The notes below the pieces were generated by a model, which was not told where the DNA came from, did not search any database, and saw nothing but the letters and a program-made list of their open reading frames with translations. Below are positions 1 to 9,105 of a stretch of DNA of 64,000 nt, one piece after another (position 1 is the first letter of the stretch; each line of letters begins with the position of its first letter). The translations under genes and the position numbers were made by a program. The stretch is from an uncultured Algibacter sp. (lineage in GTDB: Bacteria; Bacteroidota; Bacteroidia; Flavobacteriales; Flavobacteriaceae), in the NCBI RefSeq assembly GCF_947495925.1, contig NZ_CANMAU010000005.1, forward strand, positions 1 to 64,000, in the 5' to 3' direction.

Positions 1-77
1 TATCTGGATTGGCTTCCCAATTAGGACCTTGGTCTGTACTTTCTACAACACTATTTCCACCTACATTAATACGTGCT
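1..77 (-). repeat. Direct repeat copy 2, start of second malectin domain
   Basis: The 77 bases here are identical to 550-626, giving a repeat period of 549 bp (183 codons), the size of one malectin-like domain. The repeat is interrupted by the window edge. Confidence 0.9.
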
Positions 78-1210
78 AAATGCTCATTATCAGGCACAAT
101 TATCGGTTCTGAACTTGCAATTTCGATGGCATTAATCAGTGGATTGCCTACCTCGTGATCGAAAGCTATATTAAGTGTGCCATCGTTTACCGTTACTTGA
201 TATGACTTCATACCTCCAACTCTGTGTCCAAATTGTGCTGAAAGATCCATATTGTTTTCTACCAGAGCATCTTCTATTAGAATATCGAATAAACGTTCTC
301 CAGGTTCGCTGGCTCCTGACCAAGAATTTCCCATGAATAGGTTTACGGTATAGTTTCCGTCTGCAAGTGGAATAGTAAATTCCATTCTATCACCTCCTGC
401 TAAATCTGATCGAGACCTACTAAAAATATCATTAAAAGTAGCTTCATCAATATAGTCAGGTATAGAGGCATGTCTATTTTCGTATTGAAGTCCTGAGTCA
501 TAATTAATTCCAGTATTCACGGTATAGGAGGTACCTGCATAGGCTCCGTTATCTGGATTGGCTTCCCAATTAGGACCTTGGTCTGTACTTTCTACAACAC
601 TATTTCCACCTACATTAATACGTGCTGAACCCTTGTTATTAGGCGTGTCTATAGGACCTCCATTATCACAGTAAATTGAGCTCGTATCTTTATTGAGCCA
701 GTTAGCATTGCTGTAAACGGCATCATCAACTTCAATACAATTTAAATTTGGATTGCTATTTGCATTAAAAATTACAAAATTTCGATTGTTCCCGTTTTTA
801 ACATTCAAACTAGTTAAATTGTTGTAATCGCAATACAATACGTTCAAGGCTTTGTTAGCAAGAACATCTAAAGCTTCTAGGTTGTTAAAACCACAATCTA
901 AATATGTTAAGGCAGTATTATTACTTAAATCTAAATTGGTTAAGTTATTAAAAGTACAGTTCAAAGAGATTAATTCAGTAAAAGACTCTATACCTGTTAA
1001 ATCAGTAATGCCTTTAAATCTAACATCCAAATTCGTAATCGTTTCAATATTGCTTGTTACTATATAATTATCCAAAAAATCATCATGGCCTAGGTCTATG
1101 AGTGCCTGCTCAAAGCTACTGTCTGGGATAAAAGTCTTGTGCTGGGCCATAATTGTTTTACTTGTAAAATAAAACATTAAAAAGGATAAGTAAAAAAATT
1201 TAGTTTTCAT
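1..1210 (-). CDS. Secreted leucine-rich-repeat and malectin-domain protein, N-terminal part (3' end outside window)
   Basis: The frame opens at an ATG at 1210 and stays open for about 403 codons to the left edge, so only the N-terminal part is here. Residues 1-23 form a signal peptide (KTKFFYLSFLMFYFTSKT, then MAQ). Residues about 25-165 contain leucine-rich repeats with LxxLxxLDLSNN-type units and asparagines spaced as in bacterial LRRs. From about residue 195 a malectin-like carbohydrate-binding domain begins (ARINVGGN ... FDILIED ... NPLINAIEIAS), and a second copy starts at the window edge. Such proteins are extracellular and often secreted by the type IX system, but any C-terminal sorting domain lies outside. 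The exact ligand cannot be inferred. Confidence 0.8.
   Translation of the reverse strand, partial: MKTKFFYLSFLMFYFTSKTIMAQHKTFIPDSSFEQALIDLGHDDFLDNYIVTSNIETITNLDVRFKGITDLTGIESFTELISLNCTFNNLTNLDLSNNTALTYLDCGFNNLEALDVLANKALNVLYCDYNNLTSLNVKNGNNRNFVIFNANSNPNLNCIEVDDAVYSNANWLNKDTSSIYCDNGGPIDTPNNKGSARINVGGNSVVESTDQGPNWEANPDNGAYAGTSYTVNTGINYDSGLQYENRHASIPDYIDEATFNDIFSRSRSDLAGGDRMEFTIPLADGNYTVNLFMGNSWSGASEPGERLFDILIEDALVENNMDLSAQFGHRVGGMKSYQVTVNDGTLNIAFDHEVGNPLINAIEIASSEPIIVPDNEHLARINVGGNSVVESTDQGPNWEANPD
550..626 (-). repeat. Direct repeat copy 1, start of first malectin domain
   Basis: This copy is identical over 77 bases to 1-77. It encodes the INVGGN ... STDQGPNWEANPD stretch of the first malectin domain. 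After the shared segment the two copies diverge (the linker reads GSAR here and HLAR in the other). Confidence 0.9.
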
Positions 1211-1751
1211 GGAACGATTTTTATTTTTTGCGTTTTTTCTGTCAGTTAAATTCATCTAAATAATGATTTAAGCCTTATTTTTTTTGAAGGTCAAACCTAT
1301 ATACGATAAACTGCTCCTTTTAGACGTTTAAAAATTAAGAATTGCAAATGTAATTTAGAATAGTTCAATTACATAAAATTGTTGATAACTATTAGTAATT
1401 CACGTGTTTATATGAAAAAACCTTCTTTTTGTAAGTGCATTCTATTTATTTTCAATAAAAAAAATAGTATCCAGAACATTCTGATAATACAGATTTTTAG
1501 ACATTTAATTCTGTGACTAAATTTTTAGTATTTACTGCAAATTGGTGAATAGACCATATTTTTGATGTCTTGGAGCCCGATGTTTTGAATTGAGTAAAGC
1601 TATCAATTTATGTGGCTTGTTCATCTAATGGTAGCTCAAATAGTTCTTGCTATACAAAAAAATATTATTACGAATAGTTTAAAATAATACGCTCTACTAT
1701 TAGACTTAGGAATATTCTGAAAATTAATTGAATTCTATTTAAGATAACATT
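1211..1751. other. Intergenic region without a gene
   Basis: These 541 bases lie between the end of the polysaccharide locus and the start of the LRR/malectin gene, both on the minus strand. I see no credible ORF and no strong terminator hairpin for the polysaccharide operon. The right-hand part is very AT-rich with only short imperfect inverted repeats. The only candidate signal is the -7 box listed at 1292-1299. Confidence 0.6.
1292..1299 (-). promoter_or_regulatory. Candidate -7 box of LRR/malectin gene
   Basis: Read on the minus strand the sequence is TAGGTTTG, a match to the Bacteroidota -7 consensus TAnnTTTG, about 80 bases before the ATG at 1210. No clear TTTG -33 element is at the expected distance, so support is weak. 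Confidence 0.3.
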
Positions 1752-2903
1752 TCAATTACAATTTTTTACTAATTTTTGATATTCTTCTAAAATAGCTCTC
1801 CAAACTATTTGTTGTTCATATTTTTCAACTATAAGTTCTCTACAGACGCCTTTATCATATATTGTCTGTTTATTATAAGATTTCAACATTTCACAATATA
1901 ATGCATTTTCGCTCTGAGGTGGTATAATTGTACCATTAACCCCTTCTATGATTATTTCATTACTTCCATTAATATCGGTAACGATACTAGGCAAGCCCAT
2001 TGCTCCAGCTTGAAGCACAACATTAGGAAATCCTTCTCTATAACTTGGGAACGTTAAAACATCAGCTATTGATAAATAAGGTCTAACATCATCTACCCAA
2101 GATGTAAAAATAATATTATTATTAGACCTAATTTCTAATGTAGTTTGCAAATCTAAAGGGTCTAATTCATCCTCAAAATCACCAACTAAAAGTAACTTAG
2201 TGTTCTTGTTTTTTTTATTTAAAAGTTTAAATGACTTTACCAATTCATTTACTCCTTTATCTTTTACTAATCTTCCGATAAAAATAAAGATGAAATCATT
2301 GTCATCAATTAACAGTTGTTTCTTTAAATTTTTTTTTGAAGAAATATTAAATTGATTGGGATTGAAATATGTTATATCAATTCCATTAATATTGCCGTTA
2401 GCAATAACTTTCAGGGGTTTTGTTGTGATTTTGTAATTAATTAAGTCGTTTTTAACTCCAATACCTTCAGGGAAAATTTGGGTTGCACAAAAACAAAGTA
2501 TTTTGTCTGTTAGAATTAATATTTTTTTAGAAAAACCTTTTTTAATAGGAAAAATTAAACCCGTAAATGTGTGTATTCTATTGGGAACCCCAGCCAAATA
2601 TGCAGCAATCATTGATAAAAGACCAGCTTTAGGTGTAATTGAATGAACAATAAAAGGTTTCTCTGCTTTAAAGAACTTATATAAATGCCAAAGTGATTTT
2701 AAATCTGTGATTAGACTAATTCGTCGTTGAATTTCGATGGCTTCAATATATACTCCTTCTCTTTCAGATATTTTTGCTATATAATCTCCTGCCGGAGAAG
2801 TTACACCTATAATCTCAAAGTAGTTACTTAAAAACTTTAATTGTCCTTTTAGTAACACTAGTGATGCCGGTACTGCTGTAACTTTAATAATTTTTTTTTT
2901 CAT
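1752..2903 (-). CDS. Family 4 glycosyltransferase (GT-B fold)
   Basis: A 383-residue GT4-type glycosyltransferase that probably adds one sugar to the lipid-linked repeat unit on the cytoplasmic face. The N-terminal acceptor domain has the VHSITPKAGLLS and NRIHTFTG motifs of the subfamily. The C-terminal donor domain has FIGRLVKDKGV near residue 207 and REGFPNVVLQAG near residue 315, the EX7E region, in which the second Glu is Gln; my impression is that this variant occurs in Bacteroidota relatives. It is the last gene of the minus-strand locus and its start overlaps the 3' end of the deacetylase gene by 20 bases, suggesting translational coupling. Donor and acceptor sugars cannot be inferred. 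Confidence 0.85.
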   Translation of the reverse strand: MKKKIIKVTAVPASLVLLKGQLKFLSNYFEIIGVTSPAGDYIAKISEREGVYIEAIEIQRRISLITDLKSLWHLYKFFKAEKPFIVHSITPKAGLLSMIAAYLAGVPNRIHTFTGLIFPIKKGFSKKILILTDKILCFCATQIFPEGIGVKNDLINYKITTKPLKVIANGNINGIDITYFNPNQFNISSKKNLKKQLLIDDNDFIFIFIGRLVKDKGVNELVKSFKLLNKKNKNTKLLLVGDFEDELDPLDLQTTLEIRSNNNIIFTSWVDDVRPYLSIADVLTFPSYREGFPNVVLQAGAMGLPSIVTDINGSNEIIIEGVNGTIIPPQSENALYCEMLKSYNKQTIYDKGVCRELIVEKYEQQIVWRAILEEYQKLVKNCN

Positions 2904-3888
2904 TCAATAAAGACTTATTATTTAAAATTTCATTTGCTAATTCTGTCATTGTAACACTTTTAAACTTGTATTGTTTATTTAATACGGCATAAGTTTTAAA
3001 AATACTTTCTAGATTGTTTAAATTTTTATCGATATTAGTTCCAAAATTATGTGGGTGCCACCACAAGTGATACAATTCATTTTTAATAGCGGCATGCTTC
3101 ATTGCTTTTTTTATTCTATTCAATTTTAAAAATTCTAAAAATGCCAACTTAGGAAGGAAAGGTCGCAAAAAACGACTTGATGGTAAGTTGATTAATTCAG
3201 AATCACTCTTTGTAAGACTGTCTATATTATAGGTGTTGTATCCACATAAATTAAAATAATTGTCAATAAACCTCAGTATTTTTTTTGATTTAGTATTGAA
3301 ATTCGGATAATTATAAATTTTATGTTTTTCTGTACCTCTAAAGTTAGTAATACCATTATTTGCACATATTTTCAAATGTTCTTTATTTACTTGATTTTTT
3401 GGAAATACAATACTAGTGAGTTTTATTCCCATAGTATTTGCGATTTTTTTTGCTGCTTTTATGTCAGCATCAAATTCTGTAGAATTTTGTCCCGATTCTA
3501 AACAGTAGTAATGACTAAATGTGTGAGAGCCAATTTCGTGATTACCATTTTGTTTTATGCTTTCTATAACCGATTTTGCGAAGTGTAATGGAGAATCGTT
3601 CTCATTGTCACCTATTGCACTTAAAAGCCTGTAGGGATTTAGGTTTTTATCTGTGTATTTAGGCAAAGAGGAAGGTGTAAATTCTTTAATCTCCTTCTTA
3701 TTACTAGCAAATAAGAATCCTACCGTTGCAAAGGTAAGTTTAATTCCATATTTATCACTTAAGATGATTAACTTATGAATAACGTCTTTAACGTTCTTAA
3801 GATTCTCTTCGTAATGTTCTAAACTTAAAGTATCGAAAACACCCCAATGTAATTCAAAATCTAATGAAATTATAAATTTGCCATTCAT
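2884..3888 (-). CDS. Polysaccharide deacetylase (NodB/CE4-like)
   Basis: This 334-residue protein carries the NodB-homology signatures: SLDFELHWG near the N-terminus with the catalytic/metal Asp10, and SHTFSH with metal-binding His122 and His126. A late WWHPHNFG motif near residue 276 supplies the usual C-terminal histidine. There is no signal peptide, so it would act in the cytoplasm on a lipid-linked or nucleotide-linked sugar rather than on finished polymer. The most likely reaction is removal of an N-acetyl (or similar) group from a repeat-unit sugar. It sits 10 bases after a GT2 gene and overlaps the following GT4 gene. Confidence 0.8.
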   Translation of the reverse strand: MNGKFIISLDFELHWGVFDTLSLEHYEENLKNVKDVIHKLIILSDKYGIKLTFATVGFLFASNKKEIKEFTPSSLPKYTDKNLNPYRLLSAIGDNENDSPLHFAKSVIESIKQNGNHEIGSHTFSHYYCLESGQNSTEFDADIKAAKKIANTMGIKLTSIVFPKNQVNKEHLKICANNGITNFRGTEKHKIYNYPNFNTKSKKILRFIDNYFNLCGYNTYNIDSLTKSDSELINLPSSRFLRPFLPKLAFLEFLKLNRIKKAMKHAAIKNELYHLWWHPHNFGTNIDKNLNNLESIFKTYAVLNKQYKFKSVTMTELANEILNNKSLLNEKKNY

Positions 3889-3898
3889 AGTAAAATAA

Positions 3899-4768
3899 TT
3901 AGTAAGTTGGAAGTTTAGTACTTTTTATAATTTCAATTTGTTTAAGATACGTCTCCTTTTTTAAGCTGTCATTGGTATCTTTATAACTTCGTCTTTTTAA
4001 CAATAAATCTTCTTTTTTTATCATAGCAATTAACCAAACAATAACAGATTTAAATTTAGACTTAATCCATAATTTGTAAAACTTATTTCCTGCATATTTT
4101 TTATACATTACACGTTCATTTTTATAAGCGATCAGTATTTTTTTTGCGGTAGCACTGCTTTCTTCTCTGTAATAATAAAATAAGTCGGGGATTAGTCTTA
4201 TTTTTAAATCATTTTTTTTACTTACTCTAAGCCATAAATCGTAGTCTTGAGCAATCTTTATTGATTCATCATACTTATTCCTTCTGAAATAATCTGTTCG
4301 GCATACAATACTTGCATGAAGGGGTGTAGCTTTTTTATATAGTATATCCGTAAAGGAGAGCTCTGATAAATTGGCACCCCTTGATCCCAAATAAATCAAA
4401 TCATTTGTTATAGAAATTGTACCTGTACTTACTAAATCAATATTTGGATTCTTTTTTAGAATATGTAATTGGGTTTCAATGCGTTTTGTGGACATTAAAT
4501 CGTCTGCATCCATTCTGGCTAGAAAATCATATTTTGCTAATGCTACAATTTCATTTAATCTTGCTGCTAATTTTTTGTTTTTTCCATCAGAATAAACTCT
4601 TACCCTTGGATCATTAATAGACTTTGCTATTTCTAGCGACCTATCGGTTGATCCGTCATCCATTAAAATTAATTCCCAATCTTCATAAGTTTGAGCAAAC
4701 ACCGACTTTATCGCCATTTCTAAATAATTTTCTGCATTGTAAAACGGAAGTCCAATTGTAATTCCCAT
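3899..4768 (-). CDS. Family 2 glycosyltransferase
   Basis: A 289-residue GT-A fold transferase. The nucleotide-binding motif DDGSTD is at residues 37-42 and the metal-binding DxD motif is in ARMDADDLM at 84-92. A DYDLWLR motif near residue 175, common in this subfamily, follows. No membrane segment is evident, so it probably works at the inner membrane surface on lipid-linked intermediates. It lies between the EpsG-like polymerase and the deacetylase in the same operon. Specificity is unknown. Confidence 0.88.
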   Translation of the reverse strand: MGITIGLPFYNAENYLEMAIKSVFAQTYEDWELILMDDGSTDRSLEIAKSINDPRVRVYSDGKNKKLAARLNEIVALAKYDFLARMDADDLMSTKRIETQLHILKKNPNIDLVSTGTISITNDLIYLGSRGANLSELSFTDILYKKATPLHASIVCRTDYFRRNKYDESIKIAQDYDLWLRVSKKNDLKIRLIPDLFYYYREESSATAKKILIAYKNERVMYKKYAGNKFYKLWIKSKFKSVIVWLIAMIKKEDLLLKRRSYKDTNDSLKKETYLKQIEIIKSTKLPTY

Positions 4769-4786
4769 ATATTATTTTTTTATTTT

Positions 4787-5881
4787 TTAAAAAGTATCTT
4801 TTAAGAACATTAAATATGTAAAGCTATAATAAGCTAAAATCAAAATGCCTATTTTTTTAAATTGGTTAGTCCAAATATTCTTGTCTAAAAGAGGGTATAT
4901 GACAACAATGGCCATTAAAAACCATGAAAGATATGCGAATCTATTAGAGAAGTTCGCTCTAATGATCATTACCCAAAAAGCATTTGCAATAATGTATGTA
5001 TGTAAAATTCTATCATAAATAACACTTTTATAGCCACTTTTAAATTTATAGAAAATAGATAATATAATTGGTGCTAGGCTATAGAGTAAAAAATCGTACC
5101 TAAATCCAGTAGATGAAAATTTACCTGAATCAGATTCCGCAGTTAAATAAGCTGAGAAACGTTCATCACCAAAACCTAAACTCGCGAAAATATTTTCCCA
5201 AATACCCCCCATACTAATTGATAAAACGATAGCTAGAATATAAAAGAAGTAGTACTTAATTGTGTCGGGAACAAATTTACTAACAAAAAATGCTGCAATT
5301 GGCAATAACATACTATTGTGAAAAGAGAAAGATAGTACAAAAAATATAACCATCAATTTAAAGTTTTTATGGTTATACGAAATTGCCAAAATAAATAAAG
5401 ATGTCGCCATACCATTTCTTATACCATTAACTCCATATGGCCAAAAAGAAAATGAACTAACAAACAATAAGAACGCAAAAAAATAATGATTTGGAAACCA
5501 ATTTTTAGATGCGCAGAATAGCGGAAAAATATAGATAAATGCACTCAGAAAGAAAAATCCCTCCAATGTCATTACTTTAGAACAAAATAGTAAAAAATAT
5601 GAAAAGCCGTAGTCATTAGTTATGTCATAATTGCCAATCTGGTATCTTTGGAAAATATTTGCATATGTGGTCATGTCAACAAATATCCCATGTAACGGTC
5701 TAAAGCCTATATATAGTAATAAAGATATAAGTAAGAAGAACGCCCCAGCCTTACAAAAAAAAAGTAATTTTGATTCACTAGGTTTTAATATTAATGTATG
5801 AAAGTATGCTATAAAACAAATACAAGCAATAGTATGATAATAAATATCATAGTAACTCTTAATTGGTATAAAGTCAAACAT
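4787..5881 (-). CDS. EpsG-family polysaccharide polymerase (Wzy-like)
   Basis: A 364-residue, strongly hydrophobic protein with about nine to ten predicted membrane segments. The R-P-L-H-G and D-M-x-x-Y pattern near residues 62-75 and the NGIRNGMATSLF segment near residue 155 resemble the EpsG family, the Wzy-type polymerases that join flipped repeat units in the periplasm. It is the only polymerase candidate in the locus, which agrees with a Wzx/Wzy pathway. It is 18 bases upstream of the GT2 gene on the minus strand. Linkage type is not predictable. Confidence 0.8.
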   Translation of the reverse strand: MFDFIPIKSYYDIYYHTIACICFIAYFHTLILKPSESKLLFFCKAGAFFLLISLLLYIGFRPLHGIFVDMTTYANIFQRYQIGNYDITNDYGFSYFLLFCSKVMTLEGFFFLSAFIYIFPLFCASKNWFPNHYFFAFLLFVSSFSFWPYGVNGIRNGMATSLFILAISYNHKNFKLMVIFFVLSFSFHNSMLLPIAAFFVSKFVPDTIKYYFFYILAIVLSISMGGIWENIFASLGFGDERFSAYLTAESDSGKFSSTGFRYDFLLYSLAPIILSIFYKFKSGYKSVIYDRILHTYIIANAFWVMIIRANFSNRFAYLSWFLMAIVVIYPLLDKNIWTNQFKKIGILILAYYSFTYLMFLKDTF

Positions 5882-5909
5882 TATTTTTTTAGATTTATTT
5901 AGTTGTAAA

Positions 5910-7028
5910 TCATATCTTAGTTTTTTGATATATTTTTTCTAATAGTTTGACGCTAAAATCAATATCAAAACCCTTCTTTTTAAGGATTTCATGCCTTTTA
6001 TCTGAATTTAAGGCTTTTGTCTTTATTAGTTTATTTAGATTATTAAACCAGACTTCAAAAGAATCTTCTAACGAACAAAAACTAATTAAGTTCATTCCTA
6101 AGTCAACTTCATTTGATATTCTATTAGAAATTAAGGCCGGAGTTCCAGAAGTTTGGCATTCTACTAAAATAACTGGGAAACCTTCATGGAATGACGGCAT
6201 TAATAAAGCATCCGAATTTGCAAGGATCTTTTCTACGTCAGATCTGACACCTAAAAATGTTATGTTTTTGTCTAATTTTTTTTCTATTACTAACGCTTTT
6301 AAACTTTTTTCTAAACGCCCAGAACCGGCAAAAAATAAATGAAAATCAACCTTGCAATTTTTTAAATACTCAGCAAAATTAATTGTGAATTCAACATTTT
6401 TGACAGGCATTAGTCTACCGATTTGAGATAAAATCAATGTACCAGGAGTAATTGAAGGTATGTTGAAGAAATTTTCAGTTTTTAGTTGTTTTACATTTAA
6501 AAACTTTTTAACATTAACAGCATTTGGAATAAAAAGAACATCTCTTTTAGGATAAAACAAGAACTTACCAGCTTCATAGCCACATGAAATAAAATCTGTA
6601 GCTAAAGTATTTATTATTTTTCTAGCAAAACCTTGATAAAATTTTCCAATTAGGGTTTCACTATTAATATCACTTGTATTATGAGAATGGGCTATTCTTT
6701 GTTTTATTCCAGAAAAATAAGCTGCTGTTAAGTGAAAAGCGTTACTAAAAAGTTGATGACAATGGACAGCATGAAATGGTTTATTTTTTTTTATTATTTT
6801 GTATAATCTGTAGGTACGCGAAATGGTAGTTTTTGATTTTTTTTCAGAAATTCTATAAATCTTGCCTCCAAGTTTTAAAATTTCATCATCAAAAGAACAT
6901 GGACGCTCTGTAAAGTATACAAAATCGAATTGATACTCTGATCGATCTATTGCTCTGTATAAACTCATAATCATTGTTTCTGCGCCAGCTCTGTCCATAG
7001 TACCAACAACTTGTAAAATTCTTTTCAT
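5910..7028 (-). CDS. Family 4 glycosyltransferase (EpsF-like)
   Basis: A 372-residue GT-B transferase opening with LQVVGTMDRAGAETMIMSLY, a typical N-terminus of EpsF/capsular GT4 enzymes with the GGAE-type loop. The donor domain has LSQIGRLMPVKN near residue 199 and FHEGFPVILVECQTSG near residue 280 with an intact EX7E motif. It is probably cytoplasmic, using an activated sugar to extend the lipid-linked repeat unit. It sits between the GT2 gene at 7039 and the polymerase gene, with 10- and 28-base gaps, as expected for one operon. Confidence 0.88.
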   Translation of the reverse strand: MKRILQVVGTMDRAGAETMIMSLYRAIDRSEYQFDFVYFTERPCSFDDEILKLGGKIYRISEKKSKTTISRTYRLYKIIKKNKPFHAVHCHQLFSNAFHLTAAYFSGIKQRIAHSHNTSDINSETLIGKFYQGFARKIINTLATDFISCGYEAGKFLFYPKRDVLFIPNAVNVKKFLNVKQLKTENFFNIPSITPGTLILSQIGRLMPVKNVEFTINFAEYLKNCKVDFHLFFAGSGRLEKSLKALVIEKKLDKNITFLGVRSDVEKILANSDALLMPSFHEGFPVILVECQTSGTPALISNRISNEVDLGMNLISFCSLEDSFEVWFNNLNKLIKTKALNSDKRHEILKKKGFDIDFSVKLLEKIYQKTKI

Positions 7029-7038
7029 CGGTTACATT

Positions 7039-8007
7039 TTAATTAGAAAATACTCTATAAAACTTATAAGATTTATTAATAAAGAAATAATACAATCTTG
7101 GATTTATGTTTATTAACAATAGTTTTTTAGATATTTGAAATTTTAGTTTTTTATTGCTGACAAGCTTATCTATAACGTTTATAATCTCATCAGAAATCTC
7201 AACCCCCGATTTTGCAGCTAAATCAAAAGAACTTTCGGCTGTATGAATTATAACTTTGGATAAAGTTGAACGATATAATTCACTCGCTGTATTCTCGTCT
7301 AATAATTTGGTTAATTCATTTAAAATAGAAAACCTGTTCTGAATATTTTTTGGTTTGACATTTGTAACAATACTACCCTCGCGAACCAAATAATGATAGC
7401 ATACAGAAGGAAGTGTTATGCATTTTTCGGCTTTCAATAAAGCTCTAGGGGTAAACTCTAAATCTTCATATAAAATACCTTCCATAAACAATAGGCGGTT
7501 AGATTCTAAAAACTTCTTTTTATAAATAAACTTCCATATAAAGAACAAGTTGTTAAGATGGTTTGCAAATAAATCTTCACCAGATATTAGCTGTTTAGTT
7601 GCATTTGGAACAAACTCATTTATAACTTTGTTTTTGTGATAAACATCATGTCCTAGCCAAAGTATATCCATGTTTTGCTCCAATTCTTGCAAAATAGTTT
7701 TTAGTTTGTTAGATTCAATCCAATCATCTGAGTCTACAAACCAAACATACTTACCATTTGAATAATGCAATCCTGTATTCCTAGCACCACTTAATCCTCT
7801 GTTTTCTTGCGATACTATTGTAATTTCTGGAAATTGAATTTGAAGGGTTTTACAAATTTTTAAACTATTGTCTGTAGACCCATCATTAACTATAATAATT
7901 TCGTATGATTTTTTGTTAACGTTTTGGTCAAAACAACTATGTACACATTTGCTGATATATTCTGAGACATTGTAAACTGGAATAACTATTGATAAAATAG
8001 GTGCCAT
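7039..8007 (-). CDS. Family 2 glycosyltransferase
   Basis: A 322-residue GT-A enzyme with IVNDGSTDNS at residues 39-48 and the DxD motif in FVDSDDW at 90-96. The N-terminal SIVIPVYNVSEYI is the standard start of this family. The C-terminal third is helical and basic, which may mediate membrane contact. It is separated by only 3 bases from the upstream pyruvyl-transferase-like gene. It is one of three GT2 enzymes in the locus, and its sugar specificity cannot be read from sequence. Confidence 0.88.
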   Translation of the reverse strand: MAPILSIVIPVYNVSEYISKCVHSCFDQNVNKKSYEIIIVNDGSTDNSLKICKTLQIQFPEITIVSQENRGLSGARNTGLHYSNGKYVWFVDSDDWIESNKLKTILQELEQNMDILWLGHDVYHKNKVINEFVPNATKQLISGEDLFANHLNNLFFIWKFIYKKKFLESNRLLFMEGILYEDLEFTPRALLKAEKCITLPSVCYHYLVREGSIVTNVKPKNIQNRFSILNELTKLLDENTASELYRSTLSKVIIHTAESSFDLAAKSGVEISDEIINVIDKLVSNKKLKFQISKKLLLININPRLYYFFINKSYKFYRVFSN

Positions 8008-8010
8008 ATT

Positions 8011-9084
8011 TCAATTGGTTTTTATCACTTTTATTAAAGAATCATATTTTTTTGTCAAACTATTCGAGTCAATTTCTATATGTTTTCCTTTTACTTCGTG
8101 CATAGTTGATTTAATCGATTCATCTGTTAAATTTTCAACAAGCTTTATGTGAGATGCATTTTTAATCCAAAAAAAAGAAGATTTTACTTTATGATTATTA
8201 TTAAGAAATACAAGGGCAGGGGTCCCTGTTATATAGCAAAATATCATTCCATGTAAACGATCTGTAATAACAAGTTCTGCAGTTTTAAAGTCTGCCCATA
8301 TTAGTTTAAGACTTTCAACTCTTCTTTTTAAACTCAATTCATGACCACCAATATGAGTATCTCTATAAGTAACTTTATTAAACTCATTTTTAAGTAGACC
8401 TACTAATTTAGTTTCTTGCTCATTTGTTAGTTTTTTTTCTTTATCATCCCTTAAACAAACTATGGCTCCTTTTCGCATCAATTGTGGGATAGATTGATTT
8501 TGCGACAATACAATATCCGGTGTCAATAGTATTTTGTTTTTTGTAAAATGAATGTTGTAATAATCAAATGATTTATGCTCTCTGGCTACCAACGTCAAGT
8601 TTGGGTGTTTTGAGTATATATTCACTGTTTTATTTAAAGACCTAATTCCTTTTTTATTGTTTTGAAAATCAATGGTCTGAGGGAAAGAAACTATTTGATT
8701 TTTATTAAAGTTTTTAATAACTAAACATCTGAAATGTTCAATAGATTGATATAAATCTCCCATATTTCCACCACCAACTGTTGTAACTACATCGTTTGGT
8801 TTGATTATTTTTTTTACAAAAGCGATACCCTGTAAAGTTTTACTAATTGGTATTTCTGTAATTATGCATTCCGAAAAAGAACTATTTAAAAATTTATGCT
8901 GTGCATAGGTTATAGCTACATCCCCAAGGTTTCCATAATCTGCAGCTAAAAAAATAAAAATTCGTCTCTTTTTGCTATCAGGAATATGGAATGAAAAATC
9001 ATTCACTGATTGTCTATTGAGTGAAAATAGTATCAACTTAGTTTTCCAGGATAATGGAATCATTTTTTTTAAAGAAGAAATCAT
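8011..9084 (-). CDS. Polysaccharide pyruvyl transferase family protein
   Basis: A 357-residue protein with the family signature AADYGNLGDVAITYAQHKFL near residues 46-65, a TVGGGNMGDLY loop near residue 120 and the ITDRLHGMIF motif near residue 270. Members such as EpsO, Pvg1 and WcaK transfer pyruvate from phosphoenolpyruvate to form a ketal on a sugar, adding negative charge. It is cytoplasmic as judged by the lack of a signal peptide. It follows the formyltransferase gene by 21 bases. Family assignment is firm, but the substrate and even the acyl donor are inference. Confidence 0.83.
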   Translation of the reverse strand: MISSLKKMIPLSWKTKLILFSLNRQSVNDFSFHIPDSKKRRIFIFLAADYGNLGDVAITYAQHKFLNSSFSECIITEIPISKTLQGIAFVKKIIKPNDVVTTVGGGNMGDLYQSIEHFRCLVIKNFNKNQIVSFPQTIDFQNNKKGIRSLNKTVNIYSKHPNLTLVAREHKSFDYYNIHFTKNKILLTPDIVLSQNQSIPQLMRKGAIVCLRDDKEKKLTNEQETKLVGLLKNEFNKVTYRDTHIGGHELSLKRRVESLKLIWADFKTAELVITDRLHGMIFCYITGTPALVFLNNNHKVKSSFFWIKNASHIKLVENLTDESIKSTMHEVKGKHIEIDSNSLTKKYDSLIKVIKTN

Positions 9085-9105
9085 TTAATAAAAATTTAGA
9101 CAAAA

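Noticed and set aside
2000-2030. Gln in place of the second Glu of the EX7E motif in the glycosyltransferase at 1752 as a sign of inactivity
   Set aside because: The surrounding motif is otherwise well kept, and my impression is that this variant is common in Bacteroidota relatives.
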